Positions 27,834 to 36,827 of a stretch of 64,000 bases of DNA are shown here, piece by piece. The stretch lies in the NCBI GenBank assembly GCA_024235735.1, contig JACKLU010000008.1, positions 62,001 through 126,000 on the forward strand, read 5' to 3'. The notes beneath the pieces are model-generated. The model had not been told where the DNA came from. It was given only the letters and a program-made list of their open reading frames with translations, and ran no database searches. Within the stretch, counting starts at the first letter, position 1; the number at the start of each line of letters is the position of its first letter. Made by a program: the position numbers and the translations under genes. The stretch is from Burkholderiales bacterium (lineage in GTDB: Bacteria; Pseudomonadota; Gammaproteobacteria; Burkholderiales; Nitrosomonadaceae).

Positions 27834-29729
27834 ATGAGTATTACAGTTTTAAATCAAAAAAATTTTTCCAGCGCCACGGCTACTGTCGATGAAGCCGCGG
27901 TAAAACCTTTACCCAACTCACGTAAAGTCTATGTGCAGGGTTCACGTCCGGATATTCAGGTGCCAATGCGCGAAATCAGGCAGACCGACACCATGACCGG
28001 CAGCGGGGCGGAAAAAAATCCGCCGATCTGGGTTTACGATACCTCCGGCCCCTATACCGACCCGGCTGCGCGCATCGATATCCGCTCCGGCTTGCCGCCA
28101 TTACGCGAACAATGGATCAATTCGCGGGGCGATACCGAACGGATGCAGGGCTTAAGCTCTGCTTATGGCCGCGCGCGGCTGCAGGATCCCAAGCTGGCCG
28201 ACATGCGATTCAATTTGCAACGCCAGCCGCGCCGCGCCGTAGCGGGTAGAAATGTAACACAAATGCACTATGCGCGTCAGGGCATTGTCACTCCCGAAAT
28301 GGAATTCATCGCCATTCGCGAAAATCAGCGCTATGAAATGTTCGGCAGCGAAAGCCATGATCTTCTGACGCGGCAGCATGCCGGCCAGCACTTTGGCGCG
28401 GTTCTGCCGGGAAAAATCACACCGGAATTTGTCCGCGACGAAGTGGCGCGTGGCCGCGCGATCATCCCGGCGAACATCAACCATCCGGAGTCCGAACCGA
28501 TGATTATCGGACGTAATTTTCTCGTAAAAATCAACGCCAATATCGGCAATTCCGCGCTCGGCTCGAGCATACAGGAAGAAGTTGAAAAAATGACCTGGGC
28601 AATTCGCTGGGGCGGCGACACGGTGATGGATTTGTCCACCGGCAAGAATATTCATGAAACGCGCGAATGGATCATCCGCAACAGTCCGGTACCCATCGGC
28701 ACCGTGCCGATTTATCAGGCGCTGGAAAAAGTCGACGGCAAGGCGGAAGAACTGACTTGGGAAATTTTCCGTGACACGCTAATTGAGCAGGCGGAACAGG
28801 GCGTCGATTATTTCACCATCCATGCGGGCGTGCGCCTGGCGTATGTGCCAATGACCGCGAAACGCATGACCGGCATCGTCTCACGCGGCGGCTCGATCAT
28901 GGCGAAATGGTGCCTGGCGCATCACCAGGAAAGCTTTCTGTATACGCATTTCGAAGAAATCTGTGAAATCATGAAAGCCTATGATGTCAGCTTTTCGCTC
29001 GGCGACGGCCTGCGTCCGGGCTCGATCTATGACGCCAACGACGAAGCGCAGTTCGCCGAACTGAAAACGCTGGGCGAATTGACCAAAATCGCCTGGAAAC
29101 ACGACGTACAAACCATGATTGAAGGCCCCGGCCATGTGCCGATGCATTTGATCAAGGAAAACATGGATTTGCAGCTCAAACATTGCGACGAGGCGCCTTT
29201 CTATACACTGGGGCCGCTGACAACCGATATCGCACCCGGTTATGACCATATCACTTCCGCCATCGGCGCGGCGATGATCGGCTGGTACGGCACCGCAATG
29301 CTCTGCTACGTCACGCCGAAAGAACACCTCGGCTTGCCGGACAAGGACGACGTCAAGGACGGCATTATCACCTATAAAATCGCCGCGCATGCCGCCGATC
29401 TCGCCAAGGGTCATCCCGGTGCGCAAATCCGCGACAATGCTTTGTCCAAGGCACGTTTCGAATTCCGCTGGGAAGATCAGTTCAATCTGAGTCTCGATCC
29501 CGACAAAGCAATGCAGTTTCACGACGAAACCCTGCCGCAGGAAGGCGCAAAAGTCGCGCATTTCTGCTCGATGTGCGGACCGCACTTCTGTTCGATGAAA
29601 ATCACTCAGGATGTGCGCGATTACGCCGCCAGCCAGGGAATCGCCGAAAACGAAGCGCTTAAACAGGGCATGGCGCAAAAATCGGCGGAATTCAAGGAAA
29701 AAGGCGCGGAGATTTACAACAAATTGTAA
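27834..29729 (+). CDS. thiC: Phosphomethylpyrimidine synthase
   Basis: ThiC is the radical-SAM enzyme that converts aminoimidazole ribotide to the HMP-phosphate pyrimidine of thiamine. At 631 residues it is of the usual bacterial length. The C-terminal cluster motif CSMCGPHFC (about 577-586) binds the [4Fe-4S] cluster. Conserved blocks include EFIAIRENQR, EVEKMTWAIRWGGDTVMDLSTG in pieces, and IEGPGHVPMH. AAGGAG precedes the ATG. Expression is controlled by the TPP riboswitch just upstream. Confidence 0.98.
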   Translation: MSITVLNQKNFSSATATVDEAAVKPLPNSRKVYVQGSRPDIQVPMREIRQTDTMTGSGAEKNPPIWVYDTSGPYTDPAARIDIRSGLPPLREQWINSRGDTERMQGLSSAYGRARLQDPKLADMRFNLQRQPRRAVAGRNVTQMHYARQGIVTPEMEFIAIRENQRYEMFGSESHDLLTRQHAGQHFGAVLPGKITPEFVRDEVARGRAIIPANINHPESEPMIIGRNFLVKINANIGNSALGSSIQEEVEKMTWAIRWGGDTVMDLSTGKNIHETREWIIRNSPVPIGTVPIYQALEKVDGKAEELTWEIFRDTLIEQAEQGVDYFTIHAGVRLAYVPMTAKRMTGIVSRGGSIMAKWCLAHHQESFLYTHFEEICEIMKAYDVSFSLGDGLRPGSIYDANDEAQFAELKTLGELTKIAWKHDVQTMIEGPGHVPMHLIKENMDLQLKHCDEAPFYTLGPLTTDIAPGYDHITSAIGAAMIGWYGTAMLCYVTPKEHLGLPDKDDVKDGIITYKIAAHAADLAKGHPGAQIRDNALSKARFEFRWEDQFNLSLDPDKAMQFHDETLPQEGAKVAHFCSMCGPHFCSMKITQDVRDYAASQGIAENEALKQGMAQKSAEFKEKGAEIYNKL

Positions 29730-29779
29730 ACATATTCAATATCTTATCTAATCAACTAAAATCAACAACAACCATCGAA

Positions 29780-30607
29780 ATGGATCTCACTCTGCTATTC
29801 AAAGCGCTGATTCTCGGCATCGTCGAGGGGTTGACCGAATTTCTGCCCATTTCTTCAACCGGTCACCTGATTCTGGTTGGCGACCTGCTCGATTTCAACA
29901 GCGACCGGGAAAAGGTGTTCATGATCGCAATCCAGCTGGGTGCGATTCTGGCGGTCTGCTGGGAATACCGCCAGAAAATCGCCGGTGTCGTGATGGGCAT
30001 CGGTTCCGACCGGTCCGCGCAGCGCTTTGTACTGAATCTGTTCATCGCTTTCATGCCCGCAGCCCTACTGGGCCTGCTGTTTATCGACGTCATCAAGCAG
30101 TATCTGTTTAACCCGTTATCCGTGGCGACAGCACTGGTGATCGGCGGCATTGTAATCTTGTGGGCGGAGCGGCGTGATCATCGGATTGAAGTCGAGCAAA
30201 TCGATGACATGGACTGGAAACATGCACTGAAAGTCGGCTGTGCGCAATGCCTGGCGCTGATTCCGGGTACATCCCGCTCCGGCGCGACCATCATCGGCGG
30301 TCTGTTGTTCGGCCTGTCACGCAAAGCCGCCGCGGAGTTTTCCTTCTTCCTCGCTATTCCGGTCATGTTCGCCGCAACGTTTTATGATGTCTACAAAAAC
30401 CGCGCCATCCTGGAATTCGATGATATCGGCATGTTTGCCACCGGTTTCGTCGCCGCTTTCTTCAGTGCGCTCATCGCAGTACGCGGCCTGATTCGCTTTA
30501 TCAGTAACCATGATTTCACGGTTTTCGCATGGTACCGGATTGTGTTCGGCTGCGTTATCTTACTGACGGCGTATACCGGGATCGTGGAATGGTCCGCGTT
30601 TAATTGA
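29780..30607 (+). CDS. uppP: Undecaprenyl-diphosphatase
   Basis: UppP (BacA) removes a phosphate from undecaprenyl diphosphate to recycle the lipid carrier of peptidoglycan and other envelope polymers. This 275-residue polytopic membrane protein carries both family motifs: GLTEFLPISSTGHL near the N-terminus and PGTSRSGATIIGGLLFGLSR in the middle. The length matches E. coli UppP (273). It is 50 bases after thiC on the same strand; co-transcription is possible but not functionally obvious. Confidence 0.97.
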   Translation: MDLTLLFKALILGIVEGLTEFLPISSTGHLILVGDLLDFNSDREKVFMIAIQLGAILAVCWEYRQKIAGVVMGIGSDRSAQRFVLNLFIAFMPAALLGLLFIDVIKQYLFNPLSVATALVIGGIVILWAERRDHRIEVEQIDDMDWKHALKVGCAQCLALIPGTSRSGATIIGGLLFGLSRKAAAEFSFFLAIPVMFAATFYDVYKNRAILEFDDIGMFATGFVAAFFSALIAVRGLIRFISNHDFTVFAWYRIVFGCVILLTAYTGIVEWSAFN

Positions 30608-30663
30608 CGAGCGGTTGCTATTCAACGCGGAATTGTTAACACCGGGGCACACATCGGAAAGGC

Positions 30664-30726
30664 AAAAAAAAACCAGCACACCATCAATGCCACAAAGGAG
30701 AAAGGATGAAAACAGCGGTGTGCTGG
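30664..30726 (-). terminator. Rho-independent terminator on the minus strand
   Basis: Read on the minus strand, the perfect 10-bp stem CCAGCACACC / GGTGTGCTGG encloses a 34-nt loop and is followed directly by nine T residues (plus-strand A run 30664-30672). It would end a transcript coming from the Fur-box promoter at 30859-30888. Confidence 0.75.
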
Positions 30727-30852
30727 GTAGTTCGTCAAAGATTTAAACTAACTATTTCCAAATCCAATCATCCGGCTACGCATGCTGCTGCGCTGATTGG
30801 TGCGGTCATACAGCTCAGATAAGGGCTTAATGAGAGCATAAAGAGCAGTACA
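30664..30852 (-). ncRNA. Candidate Fur-repressed small RNA, about 190 nt
   Basis: A near-consensus promoter (TTGCAA, 18-base spacer, TATAAT) overlapped by a perfect Fur palindrome faces leftwards, and a strong terminator lies about 190 bases downstream. In between there is no ORF with a ribosome site; the best frame is 23 codons without one. The terminator loop exposes TCCTTTCTCCTTT, complementary to Shine-Dalgarno sequences, a frequent seed type in regulatory RNAs. By analogy with RyhB, PrrF and NrrF it could repress iron-using genes when iron is scarce. The role is inference; the signals are seen. Confidence 0.55.
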
Positions 30853-30858
30853 ATTAGC

Positions 30859-30888
30859 ATTATAAATGATAATTGTTATCATTTGCAA
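30859..30888 (-). promoter_or_regulatory. Fur box overlapping a sigma-70 promoter
   Basis: The 21-bp palindrome at 30864-30884 has 9-bp arms AAATGATAA / TTATCATTT around TTG, an excellent match to the Fur consensus. It covers the spacer between TTGCAA (-35, 30883-30888) and TATAAT (-10, 30859-30864) of a leftward promoter, so iron-loaded Fur should block transcription. Confidence 0.85.
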
Positions 30889-31071
30889 CCAATTCTTACT
30901 GATACCAATCGACGCAGATCGATTCGCTTCGCACAATCGGATGGATTCTCGGTGTGAACAATTTCAGCAGTTCAGCAGAATAGTCACAAGCGATCACCAT
31001 CAAAAAAACCAAACGAGCCTGAACCCATTGACATGGGCAGCACAGCCGTTTCATTTAAAACAATGTATTAA
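30889..31071. other. Intergenic spacer
   Basis: No gene, RNA or repeat was recognised between the Fur-controlled promoter and the miniature element at 31072. Confidence 0.3.
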
Positions 31072-31306
31072 CCTAGAAACCTCAGTTGACCGTTATCCGC
31101 GATGGCTAACAGCATGAATAAATAGAACAACCTGAGCAATACCCGCTCACCCAAATGGTGAGTCACACTATGGTATTTATAGCACGCTGCTTTTTAATTC
31201 CGGCTACGTTGCAATTCGTTGTAATAACGCGTTATTACGCCTCATTGCGCCTTGCCGGAAATAAAAATCAACGCACTCTAAATCCCATTCAACTGAGGTT
31301 TCTAGG
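31072..31306. mobile_element. Miniature inverted-repeat element, family D (235 bp)
   Basis: Perfect 18-bp terminal inverted repeats CCTAGAAACCTCAGTTGA / TCAACTGAGGTTTCTAGG bound a non-coding 235-bp element. Single ends with the related sequence CCTAAAAACC(C/T)C(A/G)GTTGAA occur at 37808 and 50062. There is no transposase. Confidence 0.8.
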
Positions 31307-31657
31307 ATTAAAAAATTCTGAAGGTGCTGAGCAACGATTCCGACGCGCTGAAAATACCGTTTTTCTTTCGTTAATTGTAACGATGAACTAAACCATATCT
31401 AGCCAACCGGACACTCTGTCCATCCAATGCAAGTGGATGCATTTTCAAAAATATGACCAAAGGACAATTTTTACAGCGCCAAATCCGGGATAAGGTTATG
31501 CAAAATTAAACCACTGAAGAAAGACACAGTGATGGCAGCAATGGCAAACGATATCTTCCGGATTGACAACCGAAGTAACTGTTAATGCATGCGGTATGGA
31601 TCGTTGGTCTGGCAGCTTCTGGTTTGGTTTTAATATCAGATATAAACGGAGACAACC
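31307..31657. other. Gene-free stretch upstream of the Rha-like gene
   Basis: Short frames here lack ribosome sites. Nothing else is recognised apart from the ribosome site (GGAGACAACC) of the following gene at the right edge. Confidence 0.35.
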
Positions 31658-31957
31658 ATGGAAAAAATAGTAAGCACTACACATAATAAGGCGGTGACTG
31701 ACACAAAAATTATTGCAAAGCATTTCGGCCGCAGCCACGAGGAATTAATTCACGCCCTGCGTGACTTGAAACGCGATTGCGGCACCGCGTTCAGCCAGGA
31801 AAATTTTGTGAAACAGGAACACAACAGCTTGCACTGGATCACGTGCGCAGGATTTCTGATCTTATCCGGATTGTTTATGGGTGCACGCGATACACGCATC
31901 AAGATCACATTTTTCGATGCATTTACCAAAGCACAGGAAGAAATCAACAACAGTTAG
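31658..31957 (+). CDS. Rha-family (phage regulator-like) protein
   Basis: This 99-residue protein matches the Rha domain pattern: an N-terminal helix-turn-helix-like stretch (VTDTKIIAKHFGRSHEELIHALRDL in pieces), a middle FSQENFV segment, then a GFLILSGLFMG turn and a C-terminal helix FFDAFTKAQEEIN. Rha proteins were first described on lambdoid phages, where they interfere with infection of IHF-defective hosts, and are taken to bind DNA. Here no other phage gene lies nearby. GGAG precedes the ATG. The domain call is by pattern only. Confidence 0.6.
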   Translation: MEKIVSTTHNKAVTDTKIIAKHFGRSHEELIHALRDLKRDCGTAFSQENFVKQEHNSLHWITCAGFLILSGLFMGARDTRIKITFFDAFTKAQEEINNS

Positions 31958-32050
31958 GATCTGTTGACATTTCGCAGCTATTCACACGCTTGATTGCGCT
32001 AATTAAAAATCGCTTGCTGAAGCAGAACCTTCTCCGGTTTCGACACCAGT

Positions 32051-32347
32051 CTAAAGCCGCAGTCGCTCGGTTATCACCGATGATACGGTGACCGGCAGAA
32101 TGAACGTATCCAGCGCGAAGCTCGCGGGCAGGTCGAGCACCGGGCACGCCGGAGGTTCCACGCCCAACCTGCTCAATGCGGAATGGTTATTCGAGATCGC
32201 GTAAAGGTTAAGCGAAGTACCGCTATAAATTCTCGGGCTCGAATCGCCATACTTTACAGCGGAAATGGTTCGGTAGGTTGCACAACCGCCGGTTAACAGC
32301 AAGGTCGCGCCAAGCGCGGTGCTGATTGCGAGTATTCTAAGCGTCAT
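32051..32347 (-). CDS. YceK/YidQ family lipoprotein
   Basis: The 98-residue protein has a lipoprotein signal ending LLLTGGCAT (Cys22). The conserved YSGTSLNLYAI segment, a central Cys (PPACPVLDLPASFALDTFILPVTV in pieces) and the loss of charged domains match the YceK/YidQ family of small outer-membrane lipoproteins. The family function is not established. It lies 28 bases downstream of ppsR on the same strand, so it may be read through from the ppsA-ppsR transcript. Confidence 0.8.
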   Translation of the reverse strand: MTLRILAISTALGATLLLTGGCATYRTISAVKYGDSSPRIYSGTSLNLYAISNNHSALSRLGVEPPACPVLDLPASFALDTFILPVTVSSVITERLRL

Positions 32348-32375
32348 CCTGTGATCCTTTGTCTATTTCGTACGG

Positions 32376-33215
32376 CTATCCATACAGCCGCCGTTTCAAG
32401 CCGCTGCGATTCAGGATGATCGCGCTGATTTCCTCGATGGAAATGCGCGTCGTATCCAGAAACGGGATATGGTAACGTTGAAACAGCGATTCCTGCCATT
32501 CAATTTCCTGCGCGCATTGCGCCAGCGAAGCATACTGACTGCCGGGGCGGCGTTCGCTGCGGATAAAATGAAGCTGCGCCGCGCTCAGTGTCAAGCCAAA
32601 CAGTTTTGCTTTGACCGGTTGCAACACTTCTGGCAATGCTGGCGGCTGATTGATGCACATGTCATCCGGCGTCAAGGGATAATTCGCTGCCGCGATGCCG
32701 TACTGCAACCCAAGATACAGGCAGGTGGGCGTTTTACCGGAGCGCGACACGCCGGTCAGAATGATCTCGGCGGCGTCGAAGTTGCGCGGGTTAACGCCGT
32801 CATCATGCGCCAGCACATAATTAATCGCCGCAATGCGCTTGAAATACGACAAATGATGCTGCAAACCGTGTGAGCGGCCCGCCATGCGGACAAAAGGCTG
32901 GTGCAATTCTTCCTCGATGGAACGGATAAACGTTTCAAAAAAATCAAAAATGCGGCAATCGGCCTGCTTAATGACTTCCAGAATTTCCGGCCTGAGCAAC
33001 GTGCTGAAAACCAGCGGCCTGCAACCATCGCGTCTAGCCGCCTGATCGATTTGCTCCCTGACCGCAGCGGCTTTTTCAACGCTGTCGAGAAACGGCACAT
33101 TGACCGTTTCCCAGGCGATGTTATCAAACTGTGTCAACAGACTGTGACCCAGCGTTTCAGCGGTAATACCGGTCCTGTCGGACAGATAGAAGACCGTGCG
33201 CTTTTGCTCACTCAT
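32376..33215 (-). CDS. ppsR: PEP synthase regulatory protein (bifunctional kinase/pyrophosphorylase)
   Basis: PpsR phosphorylates PEP synthase on Thr with ADP to inactivate it and removes the phosphate by Pi-dependent phosphorolysis. The protein shows FYLSDRTGITAETLGHSLL at the N-terminus and the P-loop GVSRSGKTPTCLYLG typical of DUF299. I place the start at the ATG at 33215, giving 279 residues. That ATG overlaps the ppsA stop in ATGA, implying translational coupling. An upstream in-frame start at 33257 would lie inside ppsA and is less likely. Confidence 0.95.
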   Translation of the reverse strand: MSEQKRTVFYLSDRTGITAETLGHSLLTQFDNIAWETVNVPFLDSVEKAAAVREQIDQAARRDGCRPLVFSTLLRPEILEVIKQADCRIFDFFETFIRSIEEELHQPFVRMAGRSHGLQHHLSYFKRIAAINYVLAHDDGVNPRNFDAAEIILTGVSRSGKTPTCLYLGLQYGIAAANYPLTPDDMCINQPPALPEVLQPVKAKLFGLTLSAAQLHFIRSERRPGSQYASLAQCAQEIEWQESLFQRYHIPFLDTTRISIEEISAIILNRSGLKRRLYG

Positions 33216-35605
33216 ACGGAACGCCGAATCCCGGCCAGATCGGCGAGATTGAGCCACGTCTGTATCACCGAATCGGGATTGAGCGACAGGCTGCTGATAC
33301 GCTGCTCAAACAGCCAGGCGGCGAAATCCGGATAATCCGACGGCCCCTGCCCGCATATGCCAATATATTTGTTTTGCCTGTGACATGCGTCAATCGCCAT
33401 CTTCAGCAGTTGCTTGACAGCCGGATTGCGTTCGTCGAACAGATGCGAAACCAGCCCGGAATCGCGGTCGATACCCAGCGTCAGTTGCGTCAGATCGTTC
33501 GAACCGATTGAAAAGCCGTCGAAATACTGTAAAAACGCCTCCGCCAGCACCGCGTTGGACGGAATTTCGCACATCATGATCAGCCGCAGGCCATTCTTGC
33601 CGCGTTCAAGCCCTTGTGACGCGAGCAAAGCGGTGACCTGCTCCGCCTCTTCAAGCGTACGGCAAAATGGAATCATGACTTCGACGTTGGTCAGTCCCAT
33701 GTCATCACGCACCTTGCGCAACGCTTTGCACTCCAGTTCAAAACAGTCGCGGAAATCTGGGGATAGATAACGCGACGCGCCCCGGAAGCCGATCATGGGA
33801 TTTTCTTCATGCGGTTCGTAGCGATCGCCGCCAAGCAGATTGGCGTACTCGTTCGATTTGAAATCAGAGGTACGCACGATCACCGGATTGGGATAAAAAG
33901 CCGCGGCCAGCGTTGCAATGCCCTCGGTCAGTTTGTCTACATAAAAATCGACCGGACTACCGTAACCCGCGATAGCGCTGGCGAGTTGATTCTTCAGATT
34001 TTCGGGCAACCGGTCAAATTCCAGCAAAGCTTTGGGATGAATGCCGATCATGTTGCTGATGATGAATTCCAGCCTCGCCAAGCCGACACCTTGATTCGGC
34101 ATGCGCGAAAATGAAAAGGCGTACGACGGATTACCCACGTTCATCATGATTTTTACCGGCAATTCGGGCAGATTGTCCGTCGCGGCAGTGGTATGCTCAA
34201 ACGGCAATAGGCCGTCATACACAAACCCGCTATCACCCTCGGCGCACGAAACCGTGACTGGCGCGCCATCGGCGATTTTTTCCGTCGCATCACCGCAACC
34301 CACCACCGCAGGAATACCCATTTCCCGGGCAATAATCGCCGCATGGCAGGTTCGCCCACCCCGGTTGGTGACAATGGCAGCCGCCCGTTTCATGATGGGT
34401 TCCCAGTCCGGATCGGTCATATCGGTCACAAGCACATCACCCGCCTGGATCTTGTTCATCTGGTCAACACCCTTGATCAACCGCGCCGTTCCCTGGCCTA
34501 TTTTCTGGCCGATCGCCCGGCCTTCGGCCAGCACCGTTCCCTTGCCGTTCAATCTGTAGCGTTCCAGCACCGCGCTGCTGCGGCTTTCGACAGTCTCCGG
34601 ACGCGCCTGCACGATATACAGTCGCCCATCCGCGCCGTCCAGCGCCCATTCAATATCCATCGGACGTCCATAATGCTGTTCGATAATCACAGCCTGACGC
34701 GCAAGCGCTTCAACCTGCTCGTCAGTCAGGCAGAATCGCATGCGGCGGACACTGTCAACCTCTCGCGTCACCGTGGCGGCCTTATCACCGTTGGCCGCAT
34801 CGCCATAAATCATTTCGATCGCTTTGCCGCCAAGCCGCCGGGAAAGTATAGCGGGATAACCCTTCTCAAGGCCGCGTTTGTACACATAAAACTCATCCGG
34901 ATTGACAGTCCCCTGCACGATAGTCTCACCCAATCCGTAAGCCGCGGTAATAAAAACAGCATCACGAAAACCCGACTCGGTGTCCAACGTGAACATGACG
35001 CCGCTTGCACCCAGATCGCTGCGCACCATTTTCTGGATACCGGCGGACAGGTAGACCTTGTCATGCGGAAAATGCTGATGCACACGATACGCGATAGCGC
35101 GATCGTTATACAAAGAAGCAAAGACAATTTTGACGGCTTCCAGCAAGGATTCCAGTCCGTTGATATTCAGCAGCGTTTCCTGCTGACCAGCGAACGAAGC
35201 ATTTTCCAGATCCTCCGCGGTTGCGGAAGAGCGCACGGCAAATGAAATCGTATCCTGTTGGCCGCTGTCCATGACAAGCTTCGCATAGGCGCGGGAAATT
35301 TCCTGCACCAGCGCATCAGGCAATTTGGCGTTCAGAATCCAGTTACGTATCGCCAGTCCAGCCGCTGCCAGCGCGTCGACATCATCGACATCGAGCGTCT
35401 CCAGTTTCCGGTTGATTGGATCGGCAAGCCTGTTTTCATCGAGAAACGCCCGGTATGCTGTTGTGGTGGTGGCAAAACCACCCGGCACATTCACGCCGGC
35501 TTGGGAAAGATGTCTGATCATTTCGCCCAGTGACGCATTTTTGCCCCCCACCGCGCCAACATCGCGCAAGCTTAACTGATCAAACCATAGAATATATTCT
35601 GTCAT
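33212..35605 (-). CDS. ppsA: Phosphoenolpyruvate synthase
   Basis: PpsA makes PEP from pyruvate and ATP (AMP and Pi as by-products), the entry to gluconeogenesis. The 797-residue protein has the N-terminal ATP-binding domain, the swivelling domain with the phospho-His in GGRTCHAAIIARE, and the C-terminal PEP/pyruvate barrel with GSNDLTQLTLGIDRDS and the catalytic Cys region GICGQGPSDYP. AAGGAG lies upstream of the start. The gene overlaps its own regulator ppsR by 4 bases, so the enzyme and its modifier are made together. Confidence 0.98.
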   Translation of the reverse strand: MTEYILWFDQLSLRDVGAVGGKNASLGEMIRHLSQAGVNVPGGFATTTTAYRAFLDENRLADPINRKLETLDVDDVDALAAAGLAIRNWILNAKLPDALVQEISRAYAKLVMDSGQQDTISFAVRSSATAEDLENASFAGQQETLLNINGLESLLEAVKIVFASLYNDRAIAYRVHQHFPHDKVYLSAGIQKMVRSDLGASGVMFTLDTESGFRDAVFITAAYGLGETIVQGTVNPDEFYVYKRGLEKGYPAILSRRLGGKAIEMIYGDAANGDKAATVTREVDSVRRMRFCLTDEQVEALARQAVIIEQHYGRPMDIEWALDGADGRLYIVQARPETVESRSSAVLERYRLNGKGTVLAEGRAIGQKIGQGTARLIKGVDQMNKIQAGDVLVTDMTDPDWEPIMKRAAAIVTNRGGRTCHAAIIAREMGIPAVVGCGDATEKIADGAPVTVSCAEGDSGFVYDGLLPFEHTTAATDNLPELPVKIMMNVGNPSYAFSFSRMPNQGVGLARLEFIISNMIGIHPKALLEFDRLPENLKNQLASAIAGYGSPVDFYVDKLTEGIATLAAAFYPNPVIVRTSDFKSNEYANLLGGDRYEPHEENPMIGFRGASRYLSPDFRDCFELECKALRKVRDDMGLTNVEVMIPFCRTLEEAEQVTALLASQGLERGKNGLRLIMMCEIPSNAVLAEAFLQYFDGFSIGSNDLTQLTLGIDRDSGLVSHLFDERNPAVKQLLKMAIDACHRQNKYIGICGQGPSDYPDFAAWLFEQRISSLSLNPDSVIQTWLNLADLAGIRRSV

Positions 35606-36100
35606 ATCGTCTCACCACTCCTTATCAAGGTGTCATATTACCAACAATGCCGCTTTAACATCTTGTTAACCCCGACTGTATCCGTTTTATGACGATTATC
35701 ATAACCAATCGTTCGACAGCCTGCTCGGCTAACAGCCAGTACAGCGGCGCTTCCTGGTTCAGATGTCGGAAAATCTTACAGTATATTTCGACTGGAATAT
35801 CGCGGGTTTAATCGCCCCATTCAGTGTTGTCGCACCGCGCGCAGTTAAGCGTATGCGCGTGTCAGACAACGAGAAACTCCTGCATTGATTTGCGGCGGCA
35901 GGTTGCCCGGAATTTTATTTAAGCGCAGAATACAGCGCTGAGCGTAGCCGTGCAGGTCAAATTAGCGGCGCGTAACCTGGCATGAAGTGTGATACAAATG
36001 CCCGATTACGCAGGCCTATCGGGCTTGCACTGACCGTGTCTCCCGGTTTTTTGATACAACGCTCGGAACCCATTTTGTGAACAACCCAACAGGAGTTAGC
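35606..36100. other. Divergent intergenic region with one copy of repeat family E
   Basis: The region contains the ppsA promoter (minus) and that of the tail-collar gene (plus). At 36000-36045 the sequence CCGATTACGCAGGCCTATCG and its continuation resemble the stretch at 37847-37893, so the two form direct repeats around the tail-collar and Sel1 genes. No gene was seen. Confidence 0.45.
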
Positions 36101-36727
36101 ATGGAATATCCTATTCGCCGTACTGCTTTATCCGTCACAATTGCAGCTTCATTATTTTCCGGAATACTCGCCAGCAGCAATGCGCAGGCCTGTAGCGGGG
36201 ACTCGCCCATGCTGGGCGGCATGTGCGTGTTCGCCGGAAACTTTGCGCCGCGCGGGTGGGCGCTGGCAAACGGCCAGACACTCTCTATTTCCAGCAATAC
36301 CGCATTGTTTTCGATATTGGGCACAACTTACGGCGGCGACGGCAAGACGACGTTTGCCCTGCCGGATACCCGGGGACGCGCGGTGATCGGCGCAGGGCAC
36401 GGCCCGGGATTGTCCAATTATCAGATTGGAGAAATGGGCGGCGTTGAATCGGTTACGCTGACTTCCGCGCAATTGCCTGTCATCACGCCTACGGCGACGG
36501 TTCACGCGCAAAGTGGCGCAGGCGGCAGCGCCGACCCCGGCAACAACGTCTGGGCGGTACTCAGCCGGCAGAATATTTATTCCAACGCCGCGCCGGATGT
36601 CAGCATGAACCCGGCAGCCGTAACGATCAGTCCAATCGGCGGCGGCCAAAGCCACGAAAACCGCGCGCCTTTCATTGCAATGAACTGGATCATCGCGACT
36701 GAAGGCATTTATCCGTCACGCGATTAA
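36101..36727 (+). CDS. Exported phage tail-collar domain protein (MdpB-like)
   Basis: This 208-residue protein has a clear signal peptide (RRTALSVTIAASLFSG to about residue 31). The mature part opens with a tail-collar fold, NFAPRGWALANGQTLSIS, TTYGGDGKTTFALPDTRGR. This is the pattern of phage short-tail-fibre collar domains also found in the MdpB family. Export makes it an envelope or secreted protein rather than a phage part. The ATG at 36101 follows AGGAG at good spacing, so the frame further upstream (36077) is not needed. A hairpin terminator follows at 36769. The role is unknown. Confidence 0.85.
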   Translation: MEYPIRRTALSVTIAASLFSGILASSNAQACSGDSPMLGGMCVFAGNFAPRGWALANGQTLSISSNTALFSILGTTYGGDGKTTFALPDTRGRAVIGAGHGPGLSNYQIGEMGGVESVTLTSAQLPVITPTATVHAQSGAGGSADPGNNVWAVLSRQNIYSNAAPDVSMNPAAVTISPIGGGQSHENRAPFIAMNWIIATEGIYPSRD

Positions 36728-36768
36728 CAGGCGTTGAAAAGTTATCGACGCTGCCGCTGCGGCGTTAA

Positions 36769-36804
36769 AAACAGGCTGCCGGCAGCAATGACGGCAGCCT
36801 GTTT
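36769..36804 (+). terminator. Probable terminator after the tail-collar gene
   Basis: A perfect 13-bp stem AAACAGGCTGCCG / CGGCAGCCTGTTT has a 10-base loop. The T run after the stem is only three bases, but the stem is very strong. Confidence 0.7.
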
Positions 36805-36827
36805 CGTTGAAACTCATAGTGCATGCC

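Noticed and set aside
30706..30822. 38-codon plus-strand ORF with AAGGAGAAAGG in front of its ATG
   Set aside because: The apparent ribosome site is the complement of the loop in the minus-strand terminator, and no plus-strand promoter is visible. I prefer the small-RNA reading but cannot fully exclude the ORF.
30748..30936. 62-codon minus-strand frame under the Fur box
   Set aside because: Its start lies upstream of the predicted transcription start, inside the promoter, so it cannot be translated from that transcript.
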